DNA from: Paenibacillus sp. W2I17
Lineage (GTDB): Bacteria > Bacillota > Bacilli > Paenibacillales > Paenibacillaceae
Assembly (NCBI RefSeq): GCF_030815985.1
Contig: NZ_JAUSXM010000001.1
Coordinates: 5,890,001-5,954,000, forward strand
Length of the DNA stretch: 64,000 bases
Direction of reading: 5' to 3'
Position 1 is the stretch's first letter. Each line of letters opens with the position of its first letter. Position numbers and translations under genes: made by a program. Below are positions 8,835 to 17,740 of this stretch, piece by piece. The notes beneath the pieces were generated by a model. The model was not told the origin of the DNA and made no database searches. It saw only the letters and a program-made list of their open reading frames with translations.

Positions 8835-10208
8835 ATGACGAATCAAACATTTGCTTCAATTGGCGTGGAACAGGATCTGGAGGCCGTTTTGGCGAAACAT
8901 GGCATTAACGAACCTTCACCTGTACAGGCTCAGACGATCCCGGTTATTTTGGAAGGCCGAGATGTCGTATCCAAATCCCAGACGGGAACAGGAAAAACGC
9001 TGGCATATCTGTTGCCACTGTTACAATCCATCAAAATGGATATCAAAGGCACGCAGAAACTCATTATTGCACCTACGCAAGAACTGGCGATGCAAATTGT
9101 ACGTGAAGCGCAGCGTTATGCGGAAGAACGTAAGATTGGCGTATTGGGTCTGATTGGTGGCGCAGCGGCTAAACGTCAGATCGAGAAGTTGCGTGAGCAT
9201 CCACAATTGGTTGTGGGTACACCGGGACGACTGAAGGAATTGATTACACTCAAAAAACTGAAAATGCACAACGTCTCTACGATTGTTATCGATGAAGCGG
9301 ATCAGGTATTTCAGCTTGGCGGTGTAAGTGACGTGAACTTTGTACTTAAGAGCGCATTGCGGGACCGTCAGCTGATCTTCCTGTCAGCAACCATTGATGA
9401 GCATACAGCTGGACTTGCAAAGCGTGAGATGAAAGAGCCTGTTCAGATCGGAATTGAACCGGATCGAGCTACGGCTGCGGGCCTTGAGCATTATTATTTT
9501 GTAGAAGAAAACCGTAACAAAATTGACATGCTGCGTCGTCTGGTCAGACAGTACAATCCGGATCGGGCAATCGTATTTGTGAATGCAACCGAAGATATTG
9601 GTGAAGTTGAAGCAAAAATGAATCATCTGGGCTTGTCCGCTGCTGCGCTGTATGGGGATGCTGACAAAGTGACCCGCAGTAACGTATTGTCTGCCTTCCG
9701 TAATGGCAAACTCCAGTTGCTGATTGCCAGCGAAGTCGCTGCCAGAGGTTTGGATATCGAAGGATTGCCAATGGTCATTAACTATGACCCTGCCTTTGAC
9801 TCGGAGCACTATGTTCACCGTGCAGGTCGTACAGGCCGGATGGGACGCTCGGGTATCGTTTTGTCCATTGTGGATGAAACACAGATCTTTATTATGCGTA
9901 AATTCGCACGCGAACTCGGAATCGAACTGTCAGAACGTGTACTCTTTGGCGGTAAAGTACTGGAGGCTGATCCGCGTCCGGACACACGGCCTGAGGGACA
10001 TTCGTTCTCCAGAAAACCAGGACAATCCAGAGATCGCAAACCAGGTCAGGGCAATCGTAATGGGGGAACCCGAGCTACAATCTCCAATTCGCGTCCAGCA
10101 GGTAGCAAACCAACGGGCAATACAGGCCGCACGGAGCGCGACCAGGATCGTAAAAACAAGGGAGCACCCAAGTGGAGTAAAGATAAAACGCCACGCTCCG
10201 AAGAATAG
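8835..10208 (+). CDS. DEAD-box RNA helicase
   Basis: This 457-residue ATP-dependent RNA helicase has the motifs in order: Q motif with PSPVQAQTIP (Gln31), GTGKT at 51-55, APTQELA, TPGR, DEAD at 153-156, SAT at 184-186, the FVNATEDI region, ARGLDI, and HRAGRTGR at 328-335. After the RecA2 core, about 60-80 residues form a basic, Gly/Arg/Asn/Thr-rich disordered tail likely to bind RNA. The core is shorter and more divergent than CshA and resembles the YfmL-like minimal helicases, which act in ribosome assembly. ATG 8835 follows aaaaggatggac. The upstream in-frame ATGs lie in the repeat end. It runs into ecsA 27 bases later. Confidence 0.92.
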   Translation: MTNQTFASIGVEQDLEAVLAKHGINEPSPVQAQTIPVILEGRDVVSKSQTGTGKTLAYLLPLLQSIKMDIKGTQKLIIAPTQELAMQIVREAQRYAEERKIGVLGLIGGAAAKRQIEKLREHPQLVVGTPGRLKELITLKKLKMHNVSTIVIDEADQVFQLGGVSDVNFVLKSALRDRQLIFLSATIDEHTAGLAKREMKEPVQIGIEPDRATAAGLEHYYFVEENRNKIDMLRRLVRQYNPDRAIVFVNATEDIGEVEAKMNHLGLSAAALYGDADKVTRSNVLSAFRNGKLQLLIASEVAARGLDIEGLPMVINYDPAFDSEHYVHRAGRTGRMGRSGIVLSIVDETQIFIMRKFARELGIELSERVLFGGKVLEADPRPDTRPEGHSFSRKPGQSRDRKPGQGNRNGGTRATISNSRPAGSKPTGNTGRTERDQDRKNKGAPKWSKDKTPRSEE

Positions 10209-10235
10209 AATCTGACGAAAGGGGTGCAGGGATAG

Positions 10236-10988
10236 ATGGAAAACGTTCAATCGCCTGTTCTGCAAATCAGCGGGTTAAGCGGAGGTTATAGTGCCAAACG
10301 GCCAGTCCTTCACGGCATCGATCTGGAAGTTGGACGTGGAGAGATGGTCGGACTAATCGGCTTAAACGGTGCTGGCAAAAGTACAACCATGAAACATATC
10401 CTCGGCTTGATGACACCTCAACAGGGCGAAGTACGAGTGATGGGCAAGAAGCGGGACGAGGATGCGCAGATCTACCAATCGGCCATGGCATTTGTGCCGG
10501 AATCACCCGAACTGTATGATGAGATGACGGTGATGGAGCATCTGGAGTTTACGGCAAGAGCGTACAATGTGTCGGAGGCTGACTTCAAGCAACGTACGGA
10601 GAAACTGCTGGAACTGTTCCGTATGAATGAGAAAAGTACAAGTCTGTCGACTCACCTGTCCAAGGGGATGAGGCAAAAGGTCATGATCATGTGTGCTTTT
10701 GTGGCAGGACCACCATTGTACATCATTGATGAGCCTTTCCTGGGGCTGGACCCGCTGGGTATTCGCTCTTTGCTTGATTTTATGCTGGAGATGAAAGCTT
10801 CGGGATCATCCATCCTGCTCAGTTCACACATTCTGTCCACGATTGAAAATTACTGTGACCGTTTTATCGTTCTGCACCGTGGGCAGGTTATTGCTCAAGG
10901 GACGCTGAATGAATTGCGCTCCCAATTCGGGGAATCGGATGCCACGCTGGAGCACATGTTCTATTCCCTCGTACAAGGCAGGGATTGA
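10236..10988 (+). CDS. ecsA: ABC transporter ATP-binding protein EcsA
   Basis: This 250-residue ABC ATPase has Walker A GLNGAGKST (residues 42-50), a Q-loop after MTPQQG, signature LSKGMRQK, Walker B LYIIDEPFLGLD and switch His in LLSSHI. With the adjacent EcsB it forms the Ecs transporter, which in B. subtilis and S. aureus influences protein secretion, sporulation, competence and intramembrane proteolysis by RasP. ATG 10236 is preceded by gaaaggggtgcaggg. The stop overlaps a possible TTG of ecsB, so the two are translationally linked. The exported substrate of this family is not established. Confidence 0.9.
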   Translation: MENVQSPVLQISGLSGGYSAKRPVLHGIDLEVGRGEMVGLIGLNGAGKSTTMKHILGLMTPQQGEVRVMGKKRDEDAQIYQSAMAFVPESPELYDEMTVMEHLEFTARAYNVSEADFKQRTEKLLELFRMNEKSTSLSTHLSKGMRQKVMIMCAFVAGPPLYIIDEPFLGLDPLGIRSLLDFMLEMKASGSSILLSSHILSTIENYCDRFIVLHRGQVIAQGTLNELRSQFGESDATLEHMFYSLVQGRD

Positions 10989-10990
10989 GC

Positions 10991-12208
10991 ATGGATCTCA
11001 AGCTGCTATGGAAGCAAAGACGCACAGGATTCTGGAACGGAATTCTTCCTTATCTGGGTTATGTGATCCAGAGCGGTGTAGCTATGGTCTTTTTATTTCT
11101 CGTCATTGCGTTCTCCGCCTGGTATACATCGTTTGTCCAGAACATTCCGGCGGAATTTCCGATTCGCTGGATTGCATTGCTGCTGCTGGCACCACTAGTG
11201 CTGTTTAGCAGTTATCGTACATATCTGCTTCCGGCAGATATCGTGTTCCTGCGACCACAGGAATACCGGATGCAGGAATATTTGAAGAACAGCTTTGCCC
11301 GGGGCATCATCTATAAAATTCTGGGCTTGCTGCTTGTGTTTGTTACACTGTGGCCGCTTTATGTCAGAGCAGATCTGGATGCACGGCCATTTGGCTGGTT
11401 CATCGTATTCCTGCTGCTGTGGAAAGGGTTGTCCAGTTATGGAGCATGGCAAGAGCTAAGAATGGTTCAGGTTGGGGCAGCAAGAGGATATCGTCTCTTG
11501 CGATGGGCTCTGGCAGTGCTGGCGGTTGGCGCCTGGTTATGGCAACCACCGCAGCGCAGCGTCTGGTTCCTGCTGTTGCTGGCTGTGGTCTACATCGTCG
11601 CCCTGCGTATACCGGTGAAACATCGGGTAGCGTGGGAACGACTGATTCAGGTAGAGCAGGGTCAGGCTGGCAGGGTTATGCGGACGCTCGGCTGGTTTGT
11701 GGATGTACCTTCATCCGGACAGAAAGTGAGTTCGCGTCGCTGGCTTAGCAAATGGGGGAGCGGTCTTCCCTGGAATGCAGGGAAAGCTTACCGATATCTG
11801 ATTACCAAAACGTTTATTCGAACCGAAGTGTTCTCAATCGTGTTACGCCTAGTTGTACTGGGCATGTTACTGTCCTGGTGGACAGCAGGCAGCTACTTTG
11901 GTGTAGGTGTGTATCTGTTCTTCCTGTTGCTTGCAGGTGTACAGCTTGGTGCACTGCGTCGCAGTCATAGTGAATCGTTCTGGATTATGATCTATCCGAT
12001 CTCGGGAGAAAGTCGTCGTTCTCAGGTGTTAGGATTCATATTCCATCTGCATGCACTGGCTGCATTGCTCATGTGGTTGCCTATGCTGGCTGCCGGAGCA
12101 AGTGGATTGACTGTCACCGGAGTAGCGCTTATTTTGGGTATACTGGTGATTGTGATCATGCGGCGTTCGCAAGGCAACAAATGGTTGAAGGAAGAAGAAG
12201 ACGAGTAA
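10991..12208 (+). CDS. ecsB: ABC transporter permease EcsB
   Basis: This 405-residue integral membrane protein has about eight hydrophobic segments in pairs, for example VAMVFLFLVIAFSAWY, ALLLLAPLVLF, ILGLLLVFVTLWPLY, WFLLLLAVVYIVAL and, near the end, GVALILGILVIVIM. The N-terminal LWKQRRTGFWNGILPYLGYV and LRPQEYRMQEYLKNSF segments are typical of EcsB. ATG 10991 lies two bases after the ecsA stop; an in-frame TTG at 10985 is an alternative start. There is no ecsC homologue after it. A strong terminator follows at 12.28 kb. Confidence 0.88.
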   Translation: MDLKLLWKQRRTGFWNGILPYLGYVIQSGVAMVFLFLVIAFSAWYTSFVQNIPAEFPIRWIALLLLAPLVLFSSYRTYLLPADIVFLRPQEYRMQEYLKNSFARGIIYKILGLLLVFVTLWPLYVRADLDARPFGWFIVFLLLWKGLSSYGAWQELRMVQVGAARGYRLLRWALAVLAVGAWLWQPPQRSVWFLLLLAVVYIVALRIPVKHRVAWERLIQVEQGQAGRVMRTLGWFVDVPSSGQKVSSRRWLSKWGSGLPWNAGKAYRYLITKTFIRTEVFSIVLRLVVLGMLLSWWTAGSYFGVGVYLFFLLLAGVQLGALRRSHSESFWIMIYPISGESRRSQVLGFIFHLHALAALLMWLPMLAAGASGLTVTGVALILGILVIVIMRRSQGNKWLKEEEDE

Positions 12209-12276
12209 ACGATCGGACACCTGATCAACTCGGATTATTACATTGGGTTCATCAGTGAGAGGTACAAAAGATAACA

Positions 12277-12318
12277 AAAGAAGGGTATGCCGGGCTGTAT
12301 CCCGGTATACCCTTCTTT
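12277..12318. terminator. Strong terminator after ecsB
   Basis: An 18-base arm at 12277-12294 (aaagaagggtat, then ccggg) pairs with 12301-12318 around a six-base loop with one bulge. A-rich and T-rich flanks allow function in both directions. Confidence 0.9.
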
Positions 12319-12378
12319 GTGCTGTGATGGAATCATGCAATCAGATCACTTGGTTCTCGCGCAAGTGTGTATTGGGTA

Positions 12379-12504
12379 CTAACAGAGGAATGATTTAGTG
12401 ATAATCACGAGCAAGATGAACAGAACGAGAATAGCACCTGTGTTAGTAAATCCTCCGTAACCGCCGCATCCATAACCGCCTCTTGTATCTTCAACTCCAG
12501 ACAT
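12379..12504 (-). CDS. YjcZ family sporulation peptide
   Basis: This 41-residue peptide has a short polar head containing a glycine-tyrosine-cysteine cluster (GGYGCGGYGG) and one C-terminal membrane segment (AILVLFILLVIIT). That is the hallmark of the YjcZ/YrzQ-like small proteins made in sporulating Bacillales and reported in the spore coat or forespore membrane. ATG 12504 is preferred over the in-frame ATG at 12510 because aaagggga lies seven bases upstream of it. It is a monocistronic minus-strand gene between two terminators. The exact role of the family is unknown. Confidence 0.85.
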   Translation of the reverse strand: MSGVEDTRGGYGCGGYGGFTNTGAILVLFILLVIITKSFLC

Positions 12505-12636
12505 GGTCATTCCCCTTTCAAGTGGTTGTTTGGCACGCCCTTGCGTACATCGTATATTATGTGCCGTTGGGGTAGGCTGATTGGGCCGATGCCCGGTAAA
12601 GCCAGAAATTAAAGCTTTTGGGCAGATAAAACACAA

Positions 12637-12692
12637 AAGAACCCTTCGTATATCCAGAGACATGAAACGTCGCCGTTATACAAAGGGTTCTT
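12637..12692. terminator. Terminator after the aminotransferase gene
   Basis: The arm at 12637-12652 (aagaacccttcgtata) pairs with 12677-12692 (tatacaaagggttctt) with a single mismatch. It is placed just past the minus-strand aminotransferase stop and could work in either direction. Confidence 0.8.
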
Positions 12693-12721
12693 ATATCATT
12701 CAGGGTACAGGTCTGTGTTAA

Positions 12722-14020
12722 CTAAGTCGTCCGCAGATCCTGAACTCCACGATAGATGGTTTCATACAGATCTTCCAATCCGGATTCTTCAATACAGGAG
12801 AAAGCGATTCGAAGATCCGATTCACCCAGCGCGATTGTACCCACACCATATTTGTGCAGCAAATGGCTTCGAAGTTCTTCAGCGCCAACTTCTTTCAGCT
12901 TCAGGCACATGAAGTAACCGGAGTTGAACGGATAATAGTCCCATGCATCTCCATACTTGCCGCTATCGAGAATGGCTTTTACCTTATTGGCGCGGCCTTT
13001 CATAATCTCGAACTTCTCCTGTTTCTGTGCTTCAAACTCCGGTGCTTTGAGCGCATCCAGTACAAAAGTCTGGGAAGGATGCGGGCCACTGGAGATCGTT
13101 GCCCGGATAATACCGAGAGTTTTTTGTTCCAATGCATGCAGAACGGCTGCATCTTCATGGGCATACGTAATGAATCCAACGCGGAAGCCCCATACGAACT
13201 CCTCCTTGGTTGCACCATCCACTTTTACAGTCAACACACGTGGATGAATGTTGGCAAGTTTGCCAAACAGGGATTCATGAATGGAATCTTCGAAGAACAG
13301 TCCGAAGTACGCATCATCTGTTACAGCAACCACGTTAACGCCCGCTTCAGCTGCCTGACGAATCGTGTTCACAATTGCATCTGCTTCTTCGGCTCCAGGC
13401 GTATAACCTGTAGGGTTATTCGGGAAGTTGAGCAGTACGATCGCTTTACCTTTGTCCTTTTGATCAAGCAAAGCCTGAAGCAGACCCTCACTGTTGAAGT
13501 TCAACTGATCATCGAACAGGGGATAATGAACCAACTGGCCATGACGACGAATTCCGAAGGTCAGCTCGTAATTTTCCCAGTTTTTATCCGGATATATGAC
13601 AGCGTCCCCTTCATCGGCGAACAGGTCGGCTACGATACTTAGTCCATGGGTTAATGCATTGGTTACAATTGGATTACCAAACGTTTTGCCTTTCAGGGAA
13701 GGCGTTTCCTTCAGCATCTTGTCTCTCCAGACGGTCCGCAATTCAGGTTTGCCTGCAGGTGGAGCGTAAGGATACAGATCCTTTGGCTGGAATGCAGACA
13801 GCTTCTCCTGAATAACCTGAAGATGCATCGGCACACCACCCTCCAGGGCGATACCAATCGTGGCATTATGGGTCTTGGCCAAGCTTGCTGCTTCAGCAGA
13901 TTGACTCAAAATCCCCTCTTTAGGAAAATAAATTTCTTTGCCAAGCTGTGACAGCATGGAGTAGACGTGACTGCTGCCTGTCTGAATACTTTCGTTCAAC
14001 TGTTCAGCCAGTGGATTCAT
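12722..14020 (-). CDS. PLP-dependent class I/II aminotransferase
   Basis: This 432-residue fold-type I enzyme contains GNPIVTNALTHGLSIVADL, LLNFPNNPTGYTPG (the cofactor Asn region), VVAVTDDAYFGLFFED, and KVDGATKEEFVWGFRVGFIT, where the Lys after GAT is the likely Schiff-base residue and the Arg of GFRVG contacts PLP phosphate. The architecture is that of aspartate/aromatic aminotransferase-like enzymes. The N-terminal region with FPKEGILSQSAEA is characteristic of a Paenibacillus/Bacillus subgroup of unknown amino-acid specificity. ATG 14020 is preferred over 14029 because ggaagg directly abuts the earlier ATG and is well spaced for the later one. It is monocistronic, with a terminator downstream. 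Confidence 0.88.
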   Translation of the reverse strand: MNPLAEQLNESIQTGSSHVYSMLSQLGKEIYFPKEGILSQSAEAASLAKTHNATIGIALEGGVPMHLQVIQEKLSAFQPKDLYPYAPPAGKPELRTVWRDKMLKETPSLKGKTFGNPIVTNALTHGLSIVADLFADEGDAVIYPDKNWENYELTFGIRRHGQLVHYPLFDDQLNFNSEGLLQALLDQKDKGKAIVLLNFPNNPTGYTPGAEEADAIVNTIRQAAEAGVNVVAVTDDAYFGLFFEDSIHESLFGKLANIHPRVLTVKVDGATKEEFVWGFRVGFITYAHEDAAVLHALEQKTLGIIRATISSGPHPSQTFVLDALKAPEFEAQKQEKFEIMKGRANKVKAILDSGKYGDAWDYYPFNSGYFMCLKLKEVGAEELRSHLLHKYGVGTIALGESDLRIAFSCIEESGLEDLYETIYRGVQDLRTT

Positions 14021-14198
14021 TCTTTTCATCCTTCCAAGTCTTTGTGATTCAACTGCCTAACATTATATCACCTTGACATGCCCCCGTCACGGAAATTACG
14101 CAATATGACAGTTATATCGCTTTACCGCGTTGTTGCAGAAGGTTTTTAGGTGGGCTATCGTTGAATTCAACCTTGGAGTAATCCTCAGAAAATGAAAC

Positions 14199-14816
14199 TT
14201 ATTGCTGATGAAATGGACAGTATTTCCGCATCATTTCAGCAGTTTCGGTATCTCTTCCTTCATTGCGCTGTTCTAACTGACCACTAATATGATCGAATCT
14301 TTCATTGGAAAGGTTTTGTCCGAATTTAAATTTGGCACTGATCTTTTCTGGGATAATTCGGACTACGGCTACAGCTTTGAGGTTTCCTGTGTAACGCGGG
14401 TCAGTAGCGTCAATGGGTACATATCCGCCTTGTGGCTGGAGTTTCTCCATGAATCGTTGCAGTACCTTACCTTTGATGTCCAGATCTTTAACCGGTTCAG
14501 CCTCACCGAAGGCCATAACACTTTTGAAGAAAGAAGTCGCCGGACAAGCAAGCTCAGGATCACTGAAATAAGATGGAATCAGGGAGAACTCTTCAGCCAC
14601 CGTGAAACTGACCGACGAATCCTGTTTGATCTGTTTCATCTTCTCGCCAGCCAGACTGCCGTGAAAATAAAAGCAACCGTCCATATATACAAAATTCAGC
14701 GGTGTAACCCGTGGTTGTCCGTCCGGGCTGACCGTTCCCAGAAACCCGAAGGAGCACTGATCCAGAAATGTGGTAATTTCCTGTTCTTCATCTACTGTGA
14801 ATTCTTTCCGTCTCAT
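14199..14816 (-). CDS. Pyridoxamine 5'-phosphate oxidase-like flavin-binding protein
   Basis: This 205-residue split-beta-barrel protein carries FGFLGTVSPDGQPRVTPLNFVYMDGCFYFHGSLAGEKMKQI, typical of the PNPOx-like/nitroimidazole-resistance (NimA) group that binds FMN or haem. Residues 100-150 include PATSFFKSVMAFGEAEPV and the dimer-forming LQRFMEKLQPQGGY. Family members reduce flavins, nitro-compounds or B6 vitamers; the substrate is not assigned. ATG 14816 follows gatgggggaatacac. It is divergently transcribed from a MocR-type regulator 156 bases away, a layout that usually means the regulator controls this gene. Confidence 0.87.
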   Translation of the reverse strand: MRRKEFTVDEEQEITTFLDQCSFGFLGTVSPDGQPRVTPLNFVYMDGCFYFHGSLAGEKMKQIKQDSSVSFTVAEEFSLIPSYFSDPELACPATSFFKSVMAFGEAEPVKDLDIKGKVLQRFMEKLQPQGGYVPIDATDPRYTGNLKAVAVVRIIPEKISAKFKFGQNLSNERFDHISGQLEQRNEGRDTETAEMMRKYCPFHQQ

Positions 14817-14971
14817 GTGTATTCCCCCATCATTGAATGTATAATAGAACGCCATATCTTATGGATAACAATAGTTCATACATTGACAATGAAATAGATC
14901 CAATTTACATTCACTTTAGTAGGCCAATTAGTAGGGGATCACAGATGAAGACAAATGAAGAGAGGTGCATG

Positions 14972-16429
14972 ATGGAATTGTGGCTGCCGATGGATACCTA
15001 TGAACTTCAGCATCGATACAAGTATGAGGCATTGTACCATGCGTTACGTGATGCCATTCATGCAGGTACATTGGTGGGAGGCACGCGGCTTCCTTCCACC
15101 CGTGAGTTGGCAAAGCAATATGAGATGTCACGTGGTTCGGTAGCTCAGGTATACGACATGCTACTTGCGGATGGTTATGTCCATGCACATCGGGGAAGAG
15201 GTACATTTGTCACCGAAACATTATCCACTCAGGAAAATGAAAAACAGGAAGCCGTTCTCAAGCTGTCTCCCTGGGGCGAACGAGTACAGAGGTTGAATAC
15301 GCAACATGAAGTCCTGCGGACTCAGATGTCTTCACCGAAGCCGTCCGTCATTAATTTTCAAATGCAGCGCATGCCTGCGGAACATTTCCCGTTAGGGGAG
15401 TGGAGGAGTGCACTCGCTGCGGTTCATCGCAGTGGTTGGCGAGAATCCAGCGGTGTAGCCGGTGATCCGGAGCTGCGTGAGGCAATCGCCTCCCATCTCA
15501 GATGGACACGTGGAATCCAGGCTGAACCCTCTCAGATTGTATTATTCAGTGGTTCAATGCAAGGCATCACCCTGCTATCTCAATTGCTGATTACGGAGAA
15601 TACAGCAGTTGTATTGGAGAATCCGGGTTATCCGGGCATTGCCCATGCCGTCAAGTCCTGTGGTGGGCATATCATCCCGGCAGAGGTGGATGCCGCAGGC
15701 ATTATTCCTCAGCCTTGGGAGGCACAGACGTTATTTGTTACCCCTACCCGGCAATTTCCAACAGGGGCCGTGCTGGGATTGGACAGAAGACGTGCCTTGC
15801 TTGCGTGGGCCTCAAAGCGGAATGCAGTCATCATTGAAGATGATTATGACAGTGAATTCCGATGGGGCGGAAGACCAATTGAACCCCTCAAAGTGCTTGA
15901 TCGTGAACAGCGCGTCATCTATGTTGGTTCATTCTCACAAACGATGGTTGCTTCGTTCCGACTGGGCTATGCCGTACTGCCACCTGGTCTGGTAGAACCT
16001 CTCCTTGCCGCCAAGGCGCTGTATGAACCGGTACCTCCCGCACTGCTGGAGCAGCGCGCACTGGCGAAGTTTATGACCAGAGGAGGTTACCTGAGGCACT
16101 TACGACGGTTAACCCGGTTATACGGGGAACGGCATGATTTTTTTGTCCGAGAGATGGAACTACAGTTGCCGGAAGCATTCACGATGCAGCTTGGTGATGC
16201 AGGACTGCATATCTACGCTACCTGGAATGGCGATGTGGACAGTTATCAGCGATTTAAAAAGCTTGCTCAGGAGGATGGCATATTGTTCCGTGATGCAGAG
16301 CGATATCGGTTGACTTCAGGTCATCCGGCGGCCTGTTTTGCTTTTGCACATCTGGAGAAAGAAGAGATAACAGAGGGAATCCGGCGAATGCGGCTAGCCT
16401 GGGAGAAGTGCACATTTTCGTTTCGGTGA
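14972..16429 (+). CDS. MocR-type GntR/aminotransferase regulator lacking the PLP lysine
   Basis: This 485-residue fusion has an N-terminal GntR winged helix (residues 15-85: LRDAIHAGTLVGGTRLPSTR, MSRGSVAQVYDMLLADGY, RGRGTFV) and a C-terminal fold-type I aminotransferase-like sensor (about 125-480: ENPGYPG, RQFPTG, IIEDDYDSEFRW). In relatives such as PdxR the sensor binds PLP through Lys in an SFSKT block. Here that position is Gln323 (codon 15938-15940, SFSQTM), although the following FRLGY is kept, so an internal aldimine cannot form there. Start alternatives are ATG 14945 (aggggatcacag upstream) and ATG 14969. It probably regulates the divergent flavoprotein gene. Confidence 0.87.
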   Translation: MELWLPMDTYELQHRYKYEALYHALRDAIHAGTLVGGTRLPSTRELAKQYEMSRGSVAQVYDMLLADGYVHAHRGRGTFVTETLSTQENEKQEAVLKLSPWGERVQRLNTQHEVLRTQMSSPKPSVINFQMQRMPAEHFPLGEWRSALAAVHRSGWRESSGVAGDPELREAIASHLRWTRGIQAEPSQIVLFSGSMQGITLLSQLLITENTAVVLENPGYPGIAHAVKSCGGHIIPAEVDAAGIIPQPWEAQTLFVTPTRQFPTGAVLGLDRRRALLAWASKRNAVIIEDDYDSEFRWGGRPIEPLKVLDREQRVIYVGSFSQTMVASFRLGYAVLPPGLVEPLLAAKALYEPVPPALLEQRALAKFMTRGGYLRHLRRLTRLYGERHDFFVREMELQLPEAFTMQLGDAGLHIYATWNGDVDSYQRFKKLAQEDGILFRDAERYRLTSGHPAACFAFAHLEKEEITEGIRRMRLAWEKCTFSFR

Positions 16430-16607
16430 GTTCCGCTGTATAATGGGATAAGACATTTCGCTCCTGTAGGAGCAGAGATCATATATGAGCAAGTTGTATT
16501 TAATGATGCAAGATACTGAAATACATATGGCCTGGATTGAAGAAGTGAGATTCAGATCAGAAGGATGCCATATGCAGAGAGATTAACTATCAAGGGGGAG
16601 TGGCGAC

Positions 16608-17393
16608 ATGCTGCAGGCATCGCCGTCATCATTTGTTATTTTGCCCGCTGTCGCCAAAATTGTCTGTGAACCGGGCTGGAAGTGGCAGAAACGGGAAAAA
16701 CCGATGCAAAACTATGATTTATTTTATGTATGGAGTGGTGAAGGAACGCTTGTACTAAATGACCAGTCATATGAAGTTGGCAAGGGTAGTTGTTTTTTGT
16801 TCAGGCCAGGCGATCATCCTACTGCAACACATAATAAGCAAAAACCGTTGGTACTTACGTATATTCACTTTGATGTGGACGTGCCTGTTGCTGATGTTCC
16901 CCAGTCCTATCGCGAGGTACAGGAAACGGTGGAGTTTGAGCACTTGCTGGCACGTTATGTAAGACTGTTCTTATCGGATGTGTACGGACGTGATGAAGAG
17001 AGCCGATTGATTCTGAAGCAATTAATGATTCATTTGCTGCGCGCCGATACGGAAGAACCTGTGGAGAAAAAGGTAAGCAACCAGTTGTCCGATGTGATCC
17101 AGGAGGTCGCCAATTATGTGCGTCAGCATCCGGGGATTACGCATAGGGTGGAAGATCTGGCTGCGCGGGCTGGCTTATCGCCCCGGTACTTCTCGATCAA
17201 GTTCAAGGAACTGGTGGGATCATCGGTGCAATCTTATATTATCCGCATGCGTATTGAACGGGCGGAACATCTGCTGGTGCATACCGGCATGAATGTGACC
17301 GAAGTGGCGGATGCTCTGGGTTACCGGGATATTTTCTTCTTCAGTCGTCAGTTCAAGCAATATACCGGCAAAAGCCCGTCCGAGATTCGTTAA
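16608..17393 (+). CDS. AraC family transcriptional regulator
   Basis: This 261-residue one-component regulator has an N-terminal cupin-like sensor (residues about 20-110, with YDLFYVWSGEGTLVLNDQSY and GSCFLFRPGDHPTA) and two C-terminal helix-turn-helix motifs (LAARAGLSPRYFSIKFKELV and VTEVADALGYRDIFFFSRQF), ending in the typical TGKSPSEIR. Members usually control sugar uptake or degradation. No transporter or glycosidase gene is adjacent, so its targets are unknown. The caagggggagtggcgac ribosome binding site fixes ATG 16608. Confidence 0.9.
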   Translation: MLQASPSSFVILPAVAKIVCEPGWKWQKREKPMQNYDLFYVWSGEGTLVLNDQSYEVGKGSCFLFRPGDHPTATHNKQKPLVLTYIHFDVDVPVADVPQSYREVQETVEFEHLLARYVRLFLSDVYGRDEESRLILKQLMIHLLRADTEEPVEKKVSNQLSDVIQEVANYVRQHPGITHRVEDLAARAGLSPRYFSIKFKELVGSSVQSYIIRMRIERAEHLLVHTGMNVTEVADALGYRDIFFFSRQFKQYTGKSPSEIR

Positions 17394-17484
17394 AATTCTG
17401 ATGAGAAAAACAGGACACCGTTTCAAGTCTGGAACGCAAGGGTAATGATCTAGCATTCCAGATGACCAAAAGGGGGAACTTGTG

Positions 17485-17601
17485 ATGAACGGAAAACGTC
17501 GGGTCCGCAACCGGGGATGCTCTACGAAGGGATGCAATATTTTCCGGAACCGTCTGCGTCGCTTCAAACCGGCAGAGGACTTGCAAGATGTGTGGTTTTG
17601 A
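17485..17601 (+). CDS. Small basic hypothetical protein
   Basis: This 38-codon reading frame has a strong ribosome binding site (agggggaacttg) before ATG 17485. The peptide is highly basic with two Cys (NRGCSTKGCNIF) followed by RNRLRRFKPAEDLQDVWF. It has no membrane segment and no family I recognise. The combination of Shine-Dalgarno sequence, Arg/Lys richness and position between a regulator and a terminator suggests a real small protein. Nucleic-acid binding is possible but unproven. Confidence 0.5.
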   Translation: MNGKRRVRNRGCSTKGCNIFRNRLRRFKPAEDLQDVWF

Positions 17602-17674
17602 GGAGAACTCAGCAGACCAATAACGACGGAGCGAAGCTTCGTATTGCATGTATACATGGATGAATATGAATGCA

Positions 17675-17724
17675 TAAAGAGGATGGCGCAATACCTGGTT
17701 ACAGGTGCTGCGCCATCCTCTTTA
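17675..17724. terminator. Bidirectional terminator between small ORF and psd
   Basis: A perfect 16-base arm at 17675-17690 (taaagaggatggcgca) pairs with 17709-17724. A/T tracts on both sides suit termination of convergent transcripts. Confidence 0.9.
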
Positions 17725-17740
17725 TTTGCGTATGGACTCA

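Noticed and set aside
12854..13642. 262-codon plus-strand frame
   Set aside because: It is antisense to a well-supported aminotransferase gene with all motifs and has no start signal.
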